This document shows, in pieces, positions 15,725 to 22,445 of a stretch of DNA of 34,696 bases. The translations under genes and the position numbers were made by a program. The stretch covers positions 1-34,696 of the forward strand of contig JAHBVI010000069.1 in NCBI GenBank assembly GCA_019637635.1, given 5' to 3'. The stretch's first letter is position 1; every line of letters starts with the position of its first letter. The DNA comes from Anaerolineae bacterium (lineage in GTDB: Bacteria; Chloroflexota; Anaerolineae; Promineifilales; Promineifilaceae). Below the pieces are notes generated by a model. The model did not search any database. It was given only the letters and a program-made list of their open reading frames with translations, and was not told where the DNA came from.

Positions 15725-16657
15725 ATGCGACTATTTGTGACGGGGGCAACTGGTTTTGCCGGGGGGCATCTGGTGGAGATGCTGCTGGCCGAGGGGCATA
15801 CGGTGACGGCGCTGGTTCATGCGGCCACCAGCCGGCATGAGTTGGCGGCGGGCGTCACGGCCGTAGCCGGTGATTTGCTCAACGAGATGGCGGTGCTGAC
15901 GGCCGTGGCCGAGGCGCAGCCGGACGTCATCTACCACCTGGCGGGGCAGGCATACCCGGCCCGTTCCTGGCAAATGCCGGGGCAGACGATTGCCGTGAAC
16001 ACGGTGGGCACGGCTAATGTGCTGCACGCGGCGGTGCGGTGGGGGGCGGCGCGGGTGGTGGTGGTAACCAGCGCGGATATGTATGGTCCCATTGACCCGG
16101 CGATGCTGCCGATTACGGAGCAGACGCCGCCGCAGCCACGCCACCCCTATGGCGTTAGCAAACTGGCGGCGGCGCAGCTCGTCCCCTTGTATTGGGAGCG
16201 GTTTGGGCTGGAGGTGGTGGAGGCACGGCCGTTTAACCACCTGGGGCCGGGGCAGGGTTTGGGTTTTGTGGCCCCGGATTTTGCCAGCCAGATTGCGGCC
16301 ATTAAACGGGGCGACCGGGAGAAAAAGCTGCTGGTGGGCAATCTGGAAGCGCTGCGCGACTTTACCGATGTGCGTGATGTGGCGCGGGCTTATATGGCGC
16401 TGGCGGAGCGGGGCGTGGCCGGGGAAACGTATTTGATCGCCTCCGGCAAACCCATTCCCATCCAACAGATTTTGACGACGCTGATTGAATTGGCGGAGAT
16501 TGAGGTGCAGATTGAGGAGGATATGGCCCGGCTACGGCCGTCGGACACCCCCTGTTTATATGCCAGCTACGCCAAATTGGAACGGCAAACGGGCTGGCAG
16601 CCGCAAATTCCCCTGCGCCAATCGCTGGCGGATGTGTTGGCGGAGTGGATGGGGTGA
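15725..16657 (+). CDS. NAD(P)-dependent epimerase/dehydratase, Rmd-like NDP-sugar reductase
   Basis: An extended short-chain dehydrogenase/reductase of 310 residues. The Rossmann motif GATGFAGGHL is at residues 7-16, the active-site Ser near 116 in VVTSADMYG, and Tyr142-Lys146 in HPYGVSK. The segment ARPFNHLGPGQ followed by FASQIAAIKRG is typical of GDP-4-keto-6-deoxy-mannose reductase (Rmd) and its close relatives, which make GDP-D-rhamnose for surface glycans. No partner gmd is in the window, so the nucleotide-sugar substrate is inferred only from motif similarity. It is followed at once by a perfect hairpin and then tlyA. Confidence 0.8.
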   Translation: MRLFVTGATGFAGGHLVEMLLAEGHTVTALVHAATSRHELAAGVTAVAGDLLNEMAVLTAVAEAQPDVIYHLAGQAYPARSWQMPGQTIAVNTVGTANVLHAAVRWGAARVVVVTSADMYGPIDPAMLPITEQTPPQPRHPYGVSKLAAAQLVPLYWERFGLEVVEARPFNHLGPGQGLGFVAPDFASQIAAIKRGDREKKLLVGNLEALRDFTDVRDVARAYMALAERGVAGETYLIASGKPIPIQQILTTLIELAEIEVQIEEDMARLRPSDTPCLYASYAKLERQTGWQPQIPLRQSLADVLAEWMG

Positions 16658-16658
16658 G

Positions 16659-16688
16659 GCGTGATGCGTGAAAAGTCACGCATCACGC
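16659..16688. terminator. Perfect 13-bp hairpin between reductase gene and tlyA
   Basis: GCGTGATGCGTGA and TCACGCATCACGC pair perfectly around AAAG. It starts 2 nt after the stop codon and ends 13 nt before tlyA. No T-run follows, so it may be an attenuating or RNA-stabilising structure rather than a full terminator. The GTGATGCG word also occurs in the tract at 31255. Confidence 0.6.
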
Positions 16689-16701
16689 ATTAGGGGGAAA
16701 T

Positions 16702-17487
16702 ATGGCTCAAAAAAAAGTACGCCTGGATAAGCTGATATGGGAGCGGGGGCTGGTGGAAAGCCGGTCGAAGGCGCAGGGGGTGATCCTGGCGGGTGAGGTG
16801 CTGGTGGATGGCGCGCGGGTGGATAAACCGGGCACGGCCGTATCCCCAGACGCTGTCATCGAAGTGAAAACGCCGCTGCCCTATGTGAGCCGGGGCGGGC
16901 TGAAATTGGCGGGGGCGTTAGCGGCGTTTGGGGGGGTGGTAGACGGCCATATCTGCGCCGATGTGGGCGCGTGTACCGGTGGTTTTACCGATGTGCTGCT
17001 GCAACAGGGGGCGGCGCGGGTGTATGCCATTGACGTGGGCTATGGGCAGCTTGATTGGAAACTGCGCCAGGATGCGCGGGTGGTGGTGATGGAGCGCACC
17101 AATGCCCGCTATCTGGAAAGTTTGCCGGAGCCGGTCAGTTTTGTGTGCATTGATGTCTCCTTTATCTCCTTAAAGCTGATTTTGCCGGCGGTGCAGAAGT
17201 GGTTGATGGCCGATGGCGACATTATCGCCCTGGTGAAGCCACAGTTTGAGGCGGGGCCGGCGCAGGTGGGTAAGGGGGGGATTGTGCGGGACACGGCCGT
17301 GCATCAAGCCGTCTTGTTAGATTTACTGGCCTGGGCGGAGTCACACGGGTTGGCGGCCTGCGGCCTGATACGCTCCCCGGTAACGGGGTCTGATGGCAAT
17401 GTGGAGTTCCTGCTCTGGCTGCGCCAGGGTGAGAGGAGCGTGGTGGATGCGGAAACGGTGCGGCAGTTGGTTGCAGATTCAGGCTAA
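16702..17487 (+). CDS. tlyA: TlyA-family rRNA 2'-O-cytidine methyltransferase
   Basis: A 261-residue protein with an N-terminal S4 RNA-binding domain (about 5-65: KKVRLDKLIWERGLVESRSKA) and an FtsJ-like SAM-dependent methyltransferase domain. The SAM motif is ADVGACTGGFTDVLLQ, followed by VYAIDVGYGQL, DVSFISLKLILPAV and ALVKPQFE. TlyA methylates ribose 2'-OH of cytidines in 16S and/or 23S rRNA; some homologues also act as haemolysins, which is probably secondary. The ribosome site AGGGGGA precedes the ATG. Its 3' end overlaps the convergent receiver gene by 9 bp with no separate terminator. Confidence 0.92.
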   Translation: MAQKKVRLDKLIWERGLVESRSKAQGVILAGEVLVDGARVDKPGTAVSPDAVIEVKTPLPYVSRGGLKLAGALAAFGGVVDGHICADVGACTGGFTDVLLQQGAARVYAIDVGYGQLDWKLRQDARVVVMERTNARYLESLPEPVSFVCIDVSFISLKLILPAVQKWLMADGDIIALVKPQFEAGPAQVGKGGIVRDTAVHQAVLLDLLAWAESHGLAACGLIRSPVTGSDGNVEFLLWLRQGERSVVDAETVRQLVADSG

Positions 17488-17886
17488 GAGTTGGTGAACC
17501 TGATCCAGGAATTTATCAATGTTGAACGGTTTACTGAGGAAGGTGATGGGGCGCTGGTCGTCCAGTTGGGACAGCACTTCTTCGGGGGCGTAACCGGAAG
17601 CGACTATGACATTTATGTTGGGGTTGAGCTGGCGGATTTTGCGGAGGGTGTCACGGCCGTCTTGCCGGGGCAGGCGCCAATCCAAAATGACCATCTCGAT
17701 ATCGCCCTGGTGGGTGCGGTAAAGCTCTTCCCCTTCCAGACCATCGTAAGCCACCAGCACACGCAGGCCAGAGTCGCTGAGGATGTCATTGAGGGCGGCA
17801 CTCACGTTCCGGTCATTTTCGATGAGCAACACGGTGCTGTTGGCAACGGCGACATTATTTGTGTTTGAAGATGATGCAGAACTCAT
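17479..17886 (-). CDS. Stand-alone response-regulator receiver protein
   Basis: A 135-residue single-domain receiver (CheY-like). After a Ser/Asn-rich N-terminus, STVLLIENDRNV gives the acidic pocket (Glu23, Asp25), VILDWRLP the phosphoacceptor Asp69, VIVASGYAPEE the Ser97 switch, and FLSKPF Lys119. There is no output domain, so it must act through a partner such as a hybrid kinase. No histidine kinase is encoded in the window. It lies downstream, on the same strand, of an iteron-type promoter at 18113-18177, but a hairpin at 17951-17976 stands between them. Confidence 0.9.
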   Translation of the reverse strand: MSSASSSNTNNVAVANSTVLLIENDRNVSAALNDILSDSGLRVLVAYDGLEGEELYRTHQGDIEMVILDWRLPRQDGRDTLRKIRQLNPNINVIVASGYAPEEVLSQLDDQRPITFLSKPFNIDKFLDQVHQLLA

Positions 17887-17950
17887 ATTGTTAAGTCACC
17901 ACATGTATCTGGTTGGCGGCTGTGAGCATAGAAGAGGGTGGTTGTTCAGA

Positions 17951-17976
17951 AGCAACTGGTTATTCCTCCAGTTGCT
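17951..17976 (-). terminator. Hairpin ending the short transcript downstream of the second iteron promoter
   Basis: AGCAACTGG pairs with CCAGTTGCT (9 bp) around an 8-nt loop. Read leftward it lies about 130-155 nt after the predicted start of the iteron promoter and before the receiver gene. There is no U-run, so termination strength is uncertain. Confidence 0.45.
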
Positions 17977-18061
17977 CCTGAGAAAGTGGCCCCTCACGTA
18001 CCCAGAACAGAATGAAAATGAATAAGTGAAGGTGGCTCCTCCATGTCCAATAGCTTCCCAT
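17960..18061 (-). CDS. Candidate small hydrophobic peptide (33 aa), uncertain
   Basis: This is the leftward frame from an ATG at 18061, about 45 nt after the predicted start of the iteron-driven transcript. It encodes a short aromatic and hydrophobic peptide (LHLFIFILFW core) with an acidic tail (SQEQLEE), and its stop lies in the loop of the 17951-17976 hairpin. There is no clear ribosome site. Another small frame (ATG 18098 to stop 17994) overlaps it, so coding is unproven and the transcript may instead be a small RNA. The rest of the 368-bp spacer 17887-18254 holds the hairpin and the repeat promoter. Confidence 0.2.
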   Translation of the reverse strand: MGSYWTWRSHLHLFIFILFWVREGPLSQEQLEE

Positions 18062-18112
18062 GGCCCAGAGGCAGTAAAGGATAAATTGCCCTAACCATAT
18101 CAATACGGGCGA

Positions 18113-18177
18113 ATAGTAGCACAACCACGCCAAAAGCCAGTCCAAAGTTAGTCCAAAGCAGTCCAAAGCAGTCCAAA
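18113..18177 (-). promoter_or_regulatory. Iteron promoter B: four TTTGGACT repeats plus -10
   Basis: On the minus strand TTTGGACT occurs four times, starting at 18177, 18167, 18157 and 18146 (spacings 10, 10 and 11 bp). After the last copy there are exactly 20 bp and then TACTAT (18118-18113). The geometry matches promoter A at 20957-21023. Direct repeats one helical turn apart, abutting a promoter with an over-long spacer, are typical of activator sites of the SARP type. This promoter points leftward, away from the TPR gene. Confidence 0.75.
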
Positions 18178-18254
18178 TGGAGCGGGAGACAGACGATTGA
18201 TTTACTTTTTGGCGGGGAAACGGGGGAAAAATTGATGCGTTTATTGGTAACTTT

Positions 18255-19430
18255 TCAGGCATCAATTTTGGCCTGCAAAACGGCCAGTAATGTTTGGATT
18301 TGGGGTGTAGGGGGGAGCTTTTGGAGGCAGTTGAGGGCTTGTTGGCGTTGTTGTCTGGCAACGGCCGTTTCCCCTTTTGCCTCATAGACTTCCGCCAGAT
18401 TATCCATCGCGTTGGCCCATTGATAAAAGTCTTGCAATTGTTCCTGGATGGCCACCGCTTTTTTCAACAGGTCCTCGGCCGTTTCCAGTTCACCCATTTG
18501 GGTATAGACCATGCCTAAATTATTATAGAGGAAAGCCGTTTCTGCCGGGTCCTGTATGGTAGATTGTAATTTTAAGGCTTCATGCCATTGTTGTTCGGCT
18601 TCGGCCAGATTGTGCAGATCAAGCGCAATAACGCCTAAATTGTTTCTCAGTTTAGCCAGCGTATGAACATCACCTCTTTGTGTCAGATCATCCGCCAGTT
18701 GCGTAAACGTCGCGTTGATTTCATCCCATTTTTCTAGCCGGCCTAAACAGGTGAGTATATTAAAAAGCGCGCGGGTATTGAGGACGGCGTGCTGCGGTTT
18801 ATCACTCAACTCATAGGCTGTTTTGGCGGCCTGCAAAGCAATCTGCCATTCATGGCGGCGCATATGAATACTGGACAGGTTGAGCATAACTCTGGCCTGC
18901 CTGACTTCATCCCCACCCTTATTGATGATGTGTAAGGCATTCTGGCAAACGCTTAAACCATCCTTGCCTGATGATTCTAAAACGATAGCTAAGTTAGAAA
19001 GGGAAACGGCGTACTCGGACATGAGAGATTGTTGTTCATAAAGGGTACATGCCTGACTCAAATACGTTTCGGCTTTTTTGAGATCTCCCTGTGTGCGATG
19101 CACATTGCCAATCATATCCATCAATGCTGCCTCTTCATGTTTTTTCCCGGCTAACTGGCTTTGATGATGTGCTTTTTGTAGATAGATGAGCCAGCGGTCC
19201 CAATCTGCATAACTAACGGCATAGGTGTGGAGTGTTTGGATCAGGCGGTAGGCCAGATCGAAGTTTGCCGGGGAATCTAAGGCGTATTCAACGGCCCGTA
19301 GTAGGTTGTCGTATTCCTGTAGCACCAGTTGAAAGGGAGTGGGGCTGGATGCCAGGGTATTTAGCCAACGTTCGGCATTGGCAATGCCTTGTTGCCGGCG
19401 AATTTCCTGCCATTTGGAAAGTGAGGACAT
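18255..19430 (-). CDS. TPR-repeat protein, partner of the adjacent NB-ARC ATPase
   Basis: A 391-residue all-helical solenoid with many tetratricopeptide units, e.g. RTQGDLKKAETYLSQACTLYE, NNLGVIALDLHNLAEAEQQW and NNLGMVYTQMGELETAEDLL, of the Rap/MalT-like kind used to bind peptides or proteins. No membrane helix, signal peptide or catalytic motif is seen. The gene begins 27 bp after the NB-ARC stop codon (or 3 bp if the in-frame GTG at 19454 is used), so the two are almost certainly one transcript. Together they look like a STAND regulator split into an ATPase half and a sensor half. It carries only one ACGGCCGT octamer, fewer than most neighbours. Ligand is unknown. Confidence 0.85.
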   Translation of the reverse strand: MSSLSKWQEIRRQQGIANAERWLNTLASSPTPFQLVLQEYDNLLRAVEYALDSPANFDLAYRLIQTLHTYAVSYADWDRWLIYLQKAHHQSQLAGKKHEEAALMDMIGNVHRTQGDLKKAETYLSQACTLYEQQSLMSEYAVSLSNLAIVLESSGKDGLSVCQNALHIINKGGDEVRQARVMLNLSSIHMRRHEWQIALQAAKTAYELSDKPQHAVLNTRALFNILTCLGRLEKWDEINATFTQLADDLTQRGDVHTLAKLRNNLGVIALDLHNLAEAEQQWHEALKLQSTIQDPAETAFLYNNLGMVYTQMGELETAEDLLKKAVAIQEQLQDFYQWANAMDNLAEVYEAKGETAVARQQRQQALNCLQKLPPTPQIQTLLAVLQAKIDA

Positions 19431-19457
19431 GGTTTTATGATTGATTGATACCACTTG

Positions 19458-20879
19458 CTATTTATCCAGCATTTGCAGAAGGAACATCTCGGTGAGCCGG
19501 TGCAAACTATAACGTCTATCAAACAGAGAGCCGCGCAGGTCTACCAGAGACAAGAGGACTAATTCTTCTATGGCGCGTTCCACTGAGGAGGGTGATAAAC
19601 CGGCGACTTCGATAAGATGGTCGAGTGAGAAGCCGCTGTCGCCGGCATGGGTGAGGGCGAGCAGGGTGGTCTGGCTGGTTTCATCTAAAGAGTCCCAGGC
19701 TTCCTGATAGATATAATCAAAGAGGCCGGTACTTGATTCGTTTTGGCTGGCGGTGAGGCGCGCCAGGACGCGGGGCAATGAATGGAAGCGCAACTGCCCG
19801 ATGACCAGTTTGATGGCTAATGGATTTCCACCCACTATTTGATAAATTTGGCGTAGTTCTTCATCTGAGGCTTTTACGAGGTCGGTGAAACCGGTACGGC
19901 TGGCTTCCTGGCGAATGAGTTGGTACACGGCCGTTTCTGCCAGTTCCGTTAAGGAATAAGAAAAAACACCGGGTTGGTCTAGCAGCCGCAGCCGCGAGGT
20001 GATGAGAAATTTGCTGGGATTTTGCCATTTGCGCAGTTCCGGGATGAGCGCGGCATAATCGGCTACCGTTTCCAGGTTGTCTATGACAATGAGGCAGGGG
20101 CTTTCCTGGAGGTGGTGCCGTACCAGGCGTTGTTTGTGCAGTTGGGAGCCATTGAAACTTTGGGGCAGGTCAAACTGGGTGGTCAATTCATCAATCAACA
20201 TGGGAAACGTTAGGGCGGGCCGGCCGGAATTTATTTGCAGCCGGCCGCGTGTGGAAAGGTGTGTTTGTTTGGCCGTCACCCAGGCGATTTGATCAAAGCG
20301 CACGGTGGCGATGGCCTGCCGCACTAAATAATCGGCCAGAGCGGTTTTGCCCAGCCCACCCAGGCCATCCAGGCAGAGGATGAAAGGTTCGTTGGCGTCT
20401 AAAAGGGCGGAGACCATTACCTGGTATGGTTTTTCGATGCCGACGAGGGTGGTGTAGCTGGGTGGTTCCAGGCGGGTTATCATTTGCTCTTGCCAATCCA
20501 GACAGGCTTCTTTTTCCAGTTCATTGAGTATTTCGGTCAGGTCGGTAACGGCCTGTTTTTGCCGGTAGAAGAAACTGGAGCGAGACATGTTCATGCTGTT
20601 GGTGATCACCAGGATGTCTTGCCGGTGTTCGTATCGCTGCCGCAGCAGTTCCTCGCCTTCGGGATAGCTGGCGCGTAGTTTGTCCAGCCCCAGGCTGAGG
20701 ATGGCCCGATTTTGGGCTGCCAGGCCGGTATCTGCCAGAGAGCCATAGAGGGCCTGTTCTCCGCGTATGTGCAGTCCTAACCGTAAGTGTGCCAGGGGCC
20801 ACACGGCCGTTTCCCCTTCGTGCCACAGTTGTAATGCCGCCAGAATTTGCTCTTCACTGATGATGATTTGCTCTTCCAT
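19458..20879 (-). CDS. HTH - NB-ARC (STAND) ATPase
   Basis: A 473-residue signal-transduction ATPase. Residues 1-75 are helical. Residues about 77-115, including ITNSMNMSRSSFFYRQKQA, resemble a helix-turn-helix of the kind found at the N-terminus of Chloroflexota NB-ARC proteins. The NB-ARC domain begins near 145: Walker A GLGGLGKT (172-179), Walker B LIVID (263-267), sensor FLITSR (291-296) and GNPLAIKL near 350. The last 70 residues resemble a winged helix (SLDHLIEVAGLSPSSVERAIEELVLLSLV). All ATP-site residues are intact. The C-terminal sensor repeats usual in STAND proteins are absent and appear as the next gene. It is divergent from the small-peptide gene across a 222-bp spacer with iterons. 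It probably switches transcription on when ligand binds. Confidence 0.85.
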   Translation of the reverse strand: MEEQIIISEEQILAALQLWHEGETAVWPLAHLRLGLHIRGEQALYGSLADTGLAAQNRAILSLGLDKLRASYPEGEELLRQRYEHRQDILVITNSMNMSRSSFFYRQKQAVTDLTEILNELEKEACLDWQEQMITRLEPPSYTTLVGIEKPYQVMVSALLDANEPFILCLDGLGGLGKTALADYLVRQAIATVRFDQIAWVTAKQTHLSTRGRLQINSGRPALTFPMLIDELTTQFDLPQSFNGSQLHKQRLVRHHLQESPCLIVIDNLETVADYAALIPELRKWQNPSKFLITSRLRLLDQPGVFSYSLTELAETAVYQLIRQEASRTGFTDLVKASDEELRQIYQIVGGNPLAIKLVIGQLRFHSLPRVLARLTASQNESSTGLFDYIYQEAWDSLDETSQTTLLALTHAGDSGFSLDHLIEVAGLSPSSVERAIEELVLLSLVDLRGSLFDRRYSLHRLTEMFLLQMLDK

Positions 20880-20956
20880 GCCTTTATTCCGCTTTTGTTA
20901 TCCCTAGCCTCTCTTCACTTTAAGCAGCAATTTGATTCCGTCTAGTTTACCACCTA

Positions 20957-21023
20957 TTTGGACTGCTTTTGCACCCAGTTTGTACCAGGTTTGGACTCAT
21001 TTCCCGTGCCAATTGTGTACGCT
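20957..21023 (+). promoter_or_regulatory. Iteron promoter A: four TTTGNACY repeats phased at 11 bp plus -10
   Basis: TTTGGACT at 20957, TTTGCACC at 20968, TTTGTACC at 20979 and TTTGGACT at 20990 are spaced exactly 11 bp apart. A weaker TTTACCAC lies one more period upstream at 20946. Exactly 20 bp after the last repeat is TACGCT (21018-21023). The first TTGGAC-like -35 is therefore 21 bp from the -10, too far for unaided sigma-70, which suggests an activator. It faces the small-peptide gene at 21102; predicted leader about 70 nt. Confidence 0.75.
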
Positions 21024-21101
21024 ACATGCATGAGACGCGCGCTCCACAGAAATTGGCATAAGCAAATTGTGAAGCATGAAGAAATGCAGAGGGATAGAAA
21101 A

Positions 21102-21269
21102 ATGACAACAAAAGTTAAATTAACAGTGGCAGAGGTGGTTTTGGTAATTGTTTTGGCAATGGGTCTGTTGACGGCCGTGCCAATGAAAGGTAGTTCAGTC
21201 GCCGCCGGTACTTATTTGCCCGATGTTGCGGGCGAGGCTTGCACGTCAAGCTGCACCAATGGTGGCTAA
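21102..21269 (+). CDS. Small exported peptide with C-terminal Cys pair (candidate signal or RiPP-like peptide)
   Basis: A 55-residue product. The basic start MTTKVKL is followed by a hydrophobic helix (about 8-27, VAEVVLVIVLAMGLLTAV), then KGSSVAA, a plausible signal-peptidase site. The remaining tail of about 20 residues is TYLPDVAGEACTSSCTNGG after a Gly, with two Cys three residues apart and a Gly-Gly end. GAGG lies about 9 nt before the ATG. An in-frame ATG 144 bp upstream would put coding sequence over the promoter and is rejected. No known family is recognised. Position behind an iteron promoter and opposite a STAND/TPR pair suggests a secreted signal, bacteriocin-like peptide or modified peptide. 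Contains one ACGGCCGT. Confidence 0.6.
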   Translation: MTTKVKLTVAEVVLVIVLAMGLLTAVPMKGSSVAAGTYLPDVAGEACTSSCTNGG

Positions 21270-21331
21270 CATTATTGATTAACTTTACAGATAAACGGCC
21301 GTTAACCTTGTGAGCGGTTAGCAGCACGAGG

Positions 21332-21817
21332 ATGGAGAAGATGTCCCTAAAGGGCCGAAATGAAAAAAAGGGCAGAACCAGAAGTTTCATTTTGATCGGC
21401 GATGGGTTTGATGAGTTTGAGGTGGTCTATCTCATTCACAAATTTCGTCAGGCGGGGCTACCCATCAAGAGTGTAAGTTTATTTAACAAGTTGGTGTACA
21501 GCCGCCAGGGTGTGGGTATTAAAGCAGATTGCGCCCTGGCTGAACACCCTTTTGATAATGTAGCGGAAGATTGTTTGCTGATATTGCCCACTGGCGGTCG
21601 GAATGGGGAAACGCTGCGGCAAGATGCCCGTGTCCGGCCTTTGTTACAACTGGTGAAGGAGCGTCACGGCCGTGTGGCCGTCACCGATGGTCAGAGCAGT
21701 CTGGCGCGTGATCTCTGCCAGGTATTCACAGCATCATCCACCGTTATTCACCCGGCAGAAGCACAGCTGGAGCTTTTTGTGGCGGCCCTGACCGACCACG
21801 CCCTGTTTGCCAGTTAA
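21332..21817 (+). CDS. DJ-1/PfpI-like protein lacking the nucleophilic Cys
   Basis: A 161-residue flavodoxin-like protein. SFILIGDGFDEFEVVYLIHKF aligns with the DJ-1/PfpI start and keeps the conserved acid that pairs with the catalytic Cys. QGVGIKADCAL matches the next conserved strand, and LLILPTGGRNGETLR matches the PGG loop. At the nucleophile elbow, where the family has a Cys in a motif like AICAG, this protein reads AVTDGQ, so the Cys is replaced by Asp. It is 62 bp downstream of the small-peptide gene and probably in the same transcript. Starts at 21332 or 21341 are equally possible. It may be a non-enzymatic binding or sensing version of the fold. Confidence in the fold is moderate. 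Confidence 0.65.
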   Translation: MEKMSLKGRNEKKGRTRSFILIGDGFDEFEVVYLIHKFRQAGLPIKSVSLFNKLVYSRQGVGIKADCALAEHPFDNVAEDCLLILPTGGRNGETLRQDARVRPLLQLVKERHGRVAVTDGQSSLARDLCQVFTASSTVIHPAEAQLELFVAALTDHALFAS

Positions 21818-21857
21818 AAACGTCTATTTACGTTTTGAGAATGGGAGGGTCGGTGAG

Positions 21858-21884
21858 CCTGGCAGATAACGATTATCTGCCAGG
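21858..21884. terminator. Perfect 12-bp hairpin between convergent genes
   Basis: CCTGGCAGATAA and TTATCTGCCAGG pair perfectly around CGA. It lies 40 bp after the DJ-1-like gene and 9 bp after the end of the leftward molybdopterin-domain gene, so it can serve both directions. Confidence 0.8.
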
Positions 21885-21893
21885 TTTACCTGA

Positions 21894-22355
21894 CTATTCT
21901 GGCGACCGCACTCGTATCTCGCTTACCCATTTCACCTGCCGCAAGGCATCATCCCGTTCCGAGGGCACAATCAAGCGGACGCATCCTTCGCGGCGGGTGA
22001 GAGTACGGCCGTCAATCCCCCAGGCCAGCAATGTTTCCTTCGCCTCATTCGCCCATACCCGGCAGCCAAAACCATCGCCGCTGATGACCTCCACGTGTGC
22101 CCATTCCCCGGTAATGTAAACCTGGGCAAAATCATGCAGCGTCACCCCGGTGAAGGCAAAGGGGCCAGACGTGCCGTGCCCGGTGCTGATGATGAAGCAG
22201 CGGGGCATGGTTGTTTCTGGTAATTGTTGCAGCGTGGGGAAAGGGATGGGGTGGCTACGGCCGTCGGTTAACACCAACAGCAATGTGGGGTCATCGGATG
22301 GCGGTTCCGGGTTGGGGTCGTGGCTGTGGGGGTGCAGGGGGTCATCTGTGGTCAT
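21894..22355 (-). CDS. Molybdopterin-dependent oxidoreductase-like domain protein
   Basis: A 153-residue protein. An acidic His/Pro-rich N-terminus of about 22 residues is followed by LVLTDGRSHPIPFPTLQQLP, then CFIISTGHGTSGPFAFTGVTLHDF and HVEVISGDGFGCRVWANE. These resemble a short version of the sulfite-oxidase-type molybdopterin-binding domain (PF00174-like), in which a strand-Cys region and SxDG loop contact the cofactor. It is much shorter than full sulfite oxidases and has no signal peptide, so it could be a cofactor-free relative. On its strand TACTAT ends 9 nt before the ATG, suggesting a leaderless message. Assignment is by motif memory only. Confidence 0.55.
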   Translation of the reverse strand: MTTDDPLHPHSHDPNPEPPSDDPTLLLVLTDGRSHPIPFPTLQQLPETTMPRCFIISTGHGTSGPFAFTGVTLHDFAQVYITGEWAHVEVISGDGFGCRVWANEAKETLLAWGIDGRTLTRREGCVRLIVPSERDDALRQVKWVSEIRVRSPE

Positions 22356-22364
22356 AGGATTTCT

Positions 22365-22370
22365 ATAGTA
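22365..22370 (-). promoter_or_regulatory. -10 box for the molybdopterin-domain gene
   Basis: TACTAT on the minus strand ends 9 nt before the ATG at 22355. The predicted transcript starts at or next to the start codon. No -35 was assigned. Confidence 0.45.
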
Positions 22371-22399
22371 GCGGGTGGGGGTACGGCCGTCAAACGGCC

Positions 22400-22424
22400 C
22401 ATCACGTTTTACGTTTTACGTTTC
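22400..22424. repeat. Heptamer tract upstream of lepA
   Basis: ACGTTTTACGTTTTACGTTT is a 7-bp tandem in the last bases before the lepA -10. It is another word type of the gene-border tract family and may supply TTTACG as a weak -35. Confidence 0.55.
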
Positions 22425-22432
22425 ACAAATGA

Positions 22433-22438
22433 TATACT
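22433..22438 (+). promoter_or_regulatory. -10 box for lepA
   Basis: TATACT ends 7 nt before the lepA ATG at 22446, and no ribosome site is present in between. A leaderless lepA mRNA is predicted. Confidence 0.6.
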
Positions 22439-22445
22439 TGGGATT

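Noticed and set aside
17960..18385. 141-codon leftward frame across the TPR gene end and spacer
   Set aside because: Its first half overlaps the true TPR gene in another frame and its middle crosses the iteron promoter; only a small downstream part is kept as a low-confidence peptide.
20958..21101. N-terminal extension of the small-peptide gene
   Set aside because: It would translate the iterons and -10; the ATG at 21102 has a ribosome site and begins a signal peptide.
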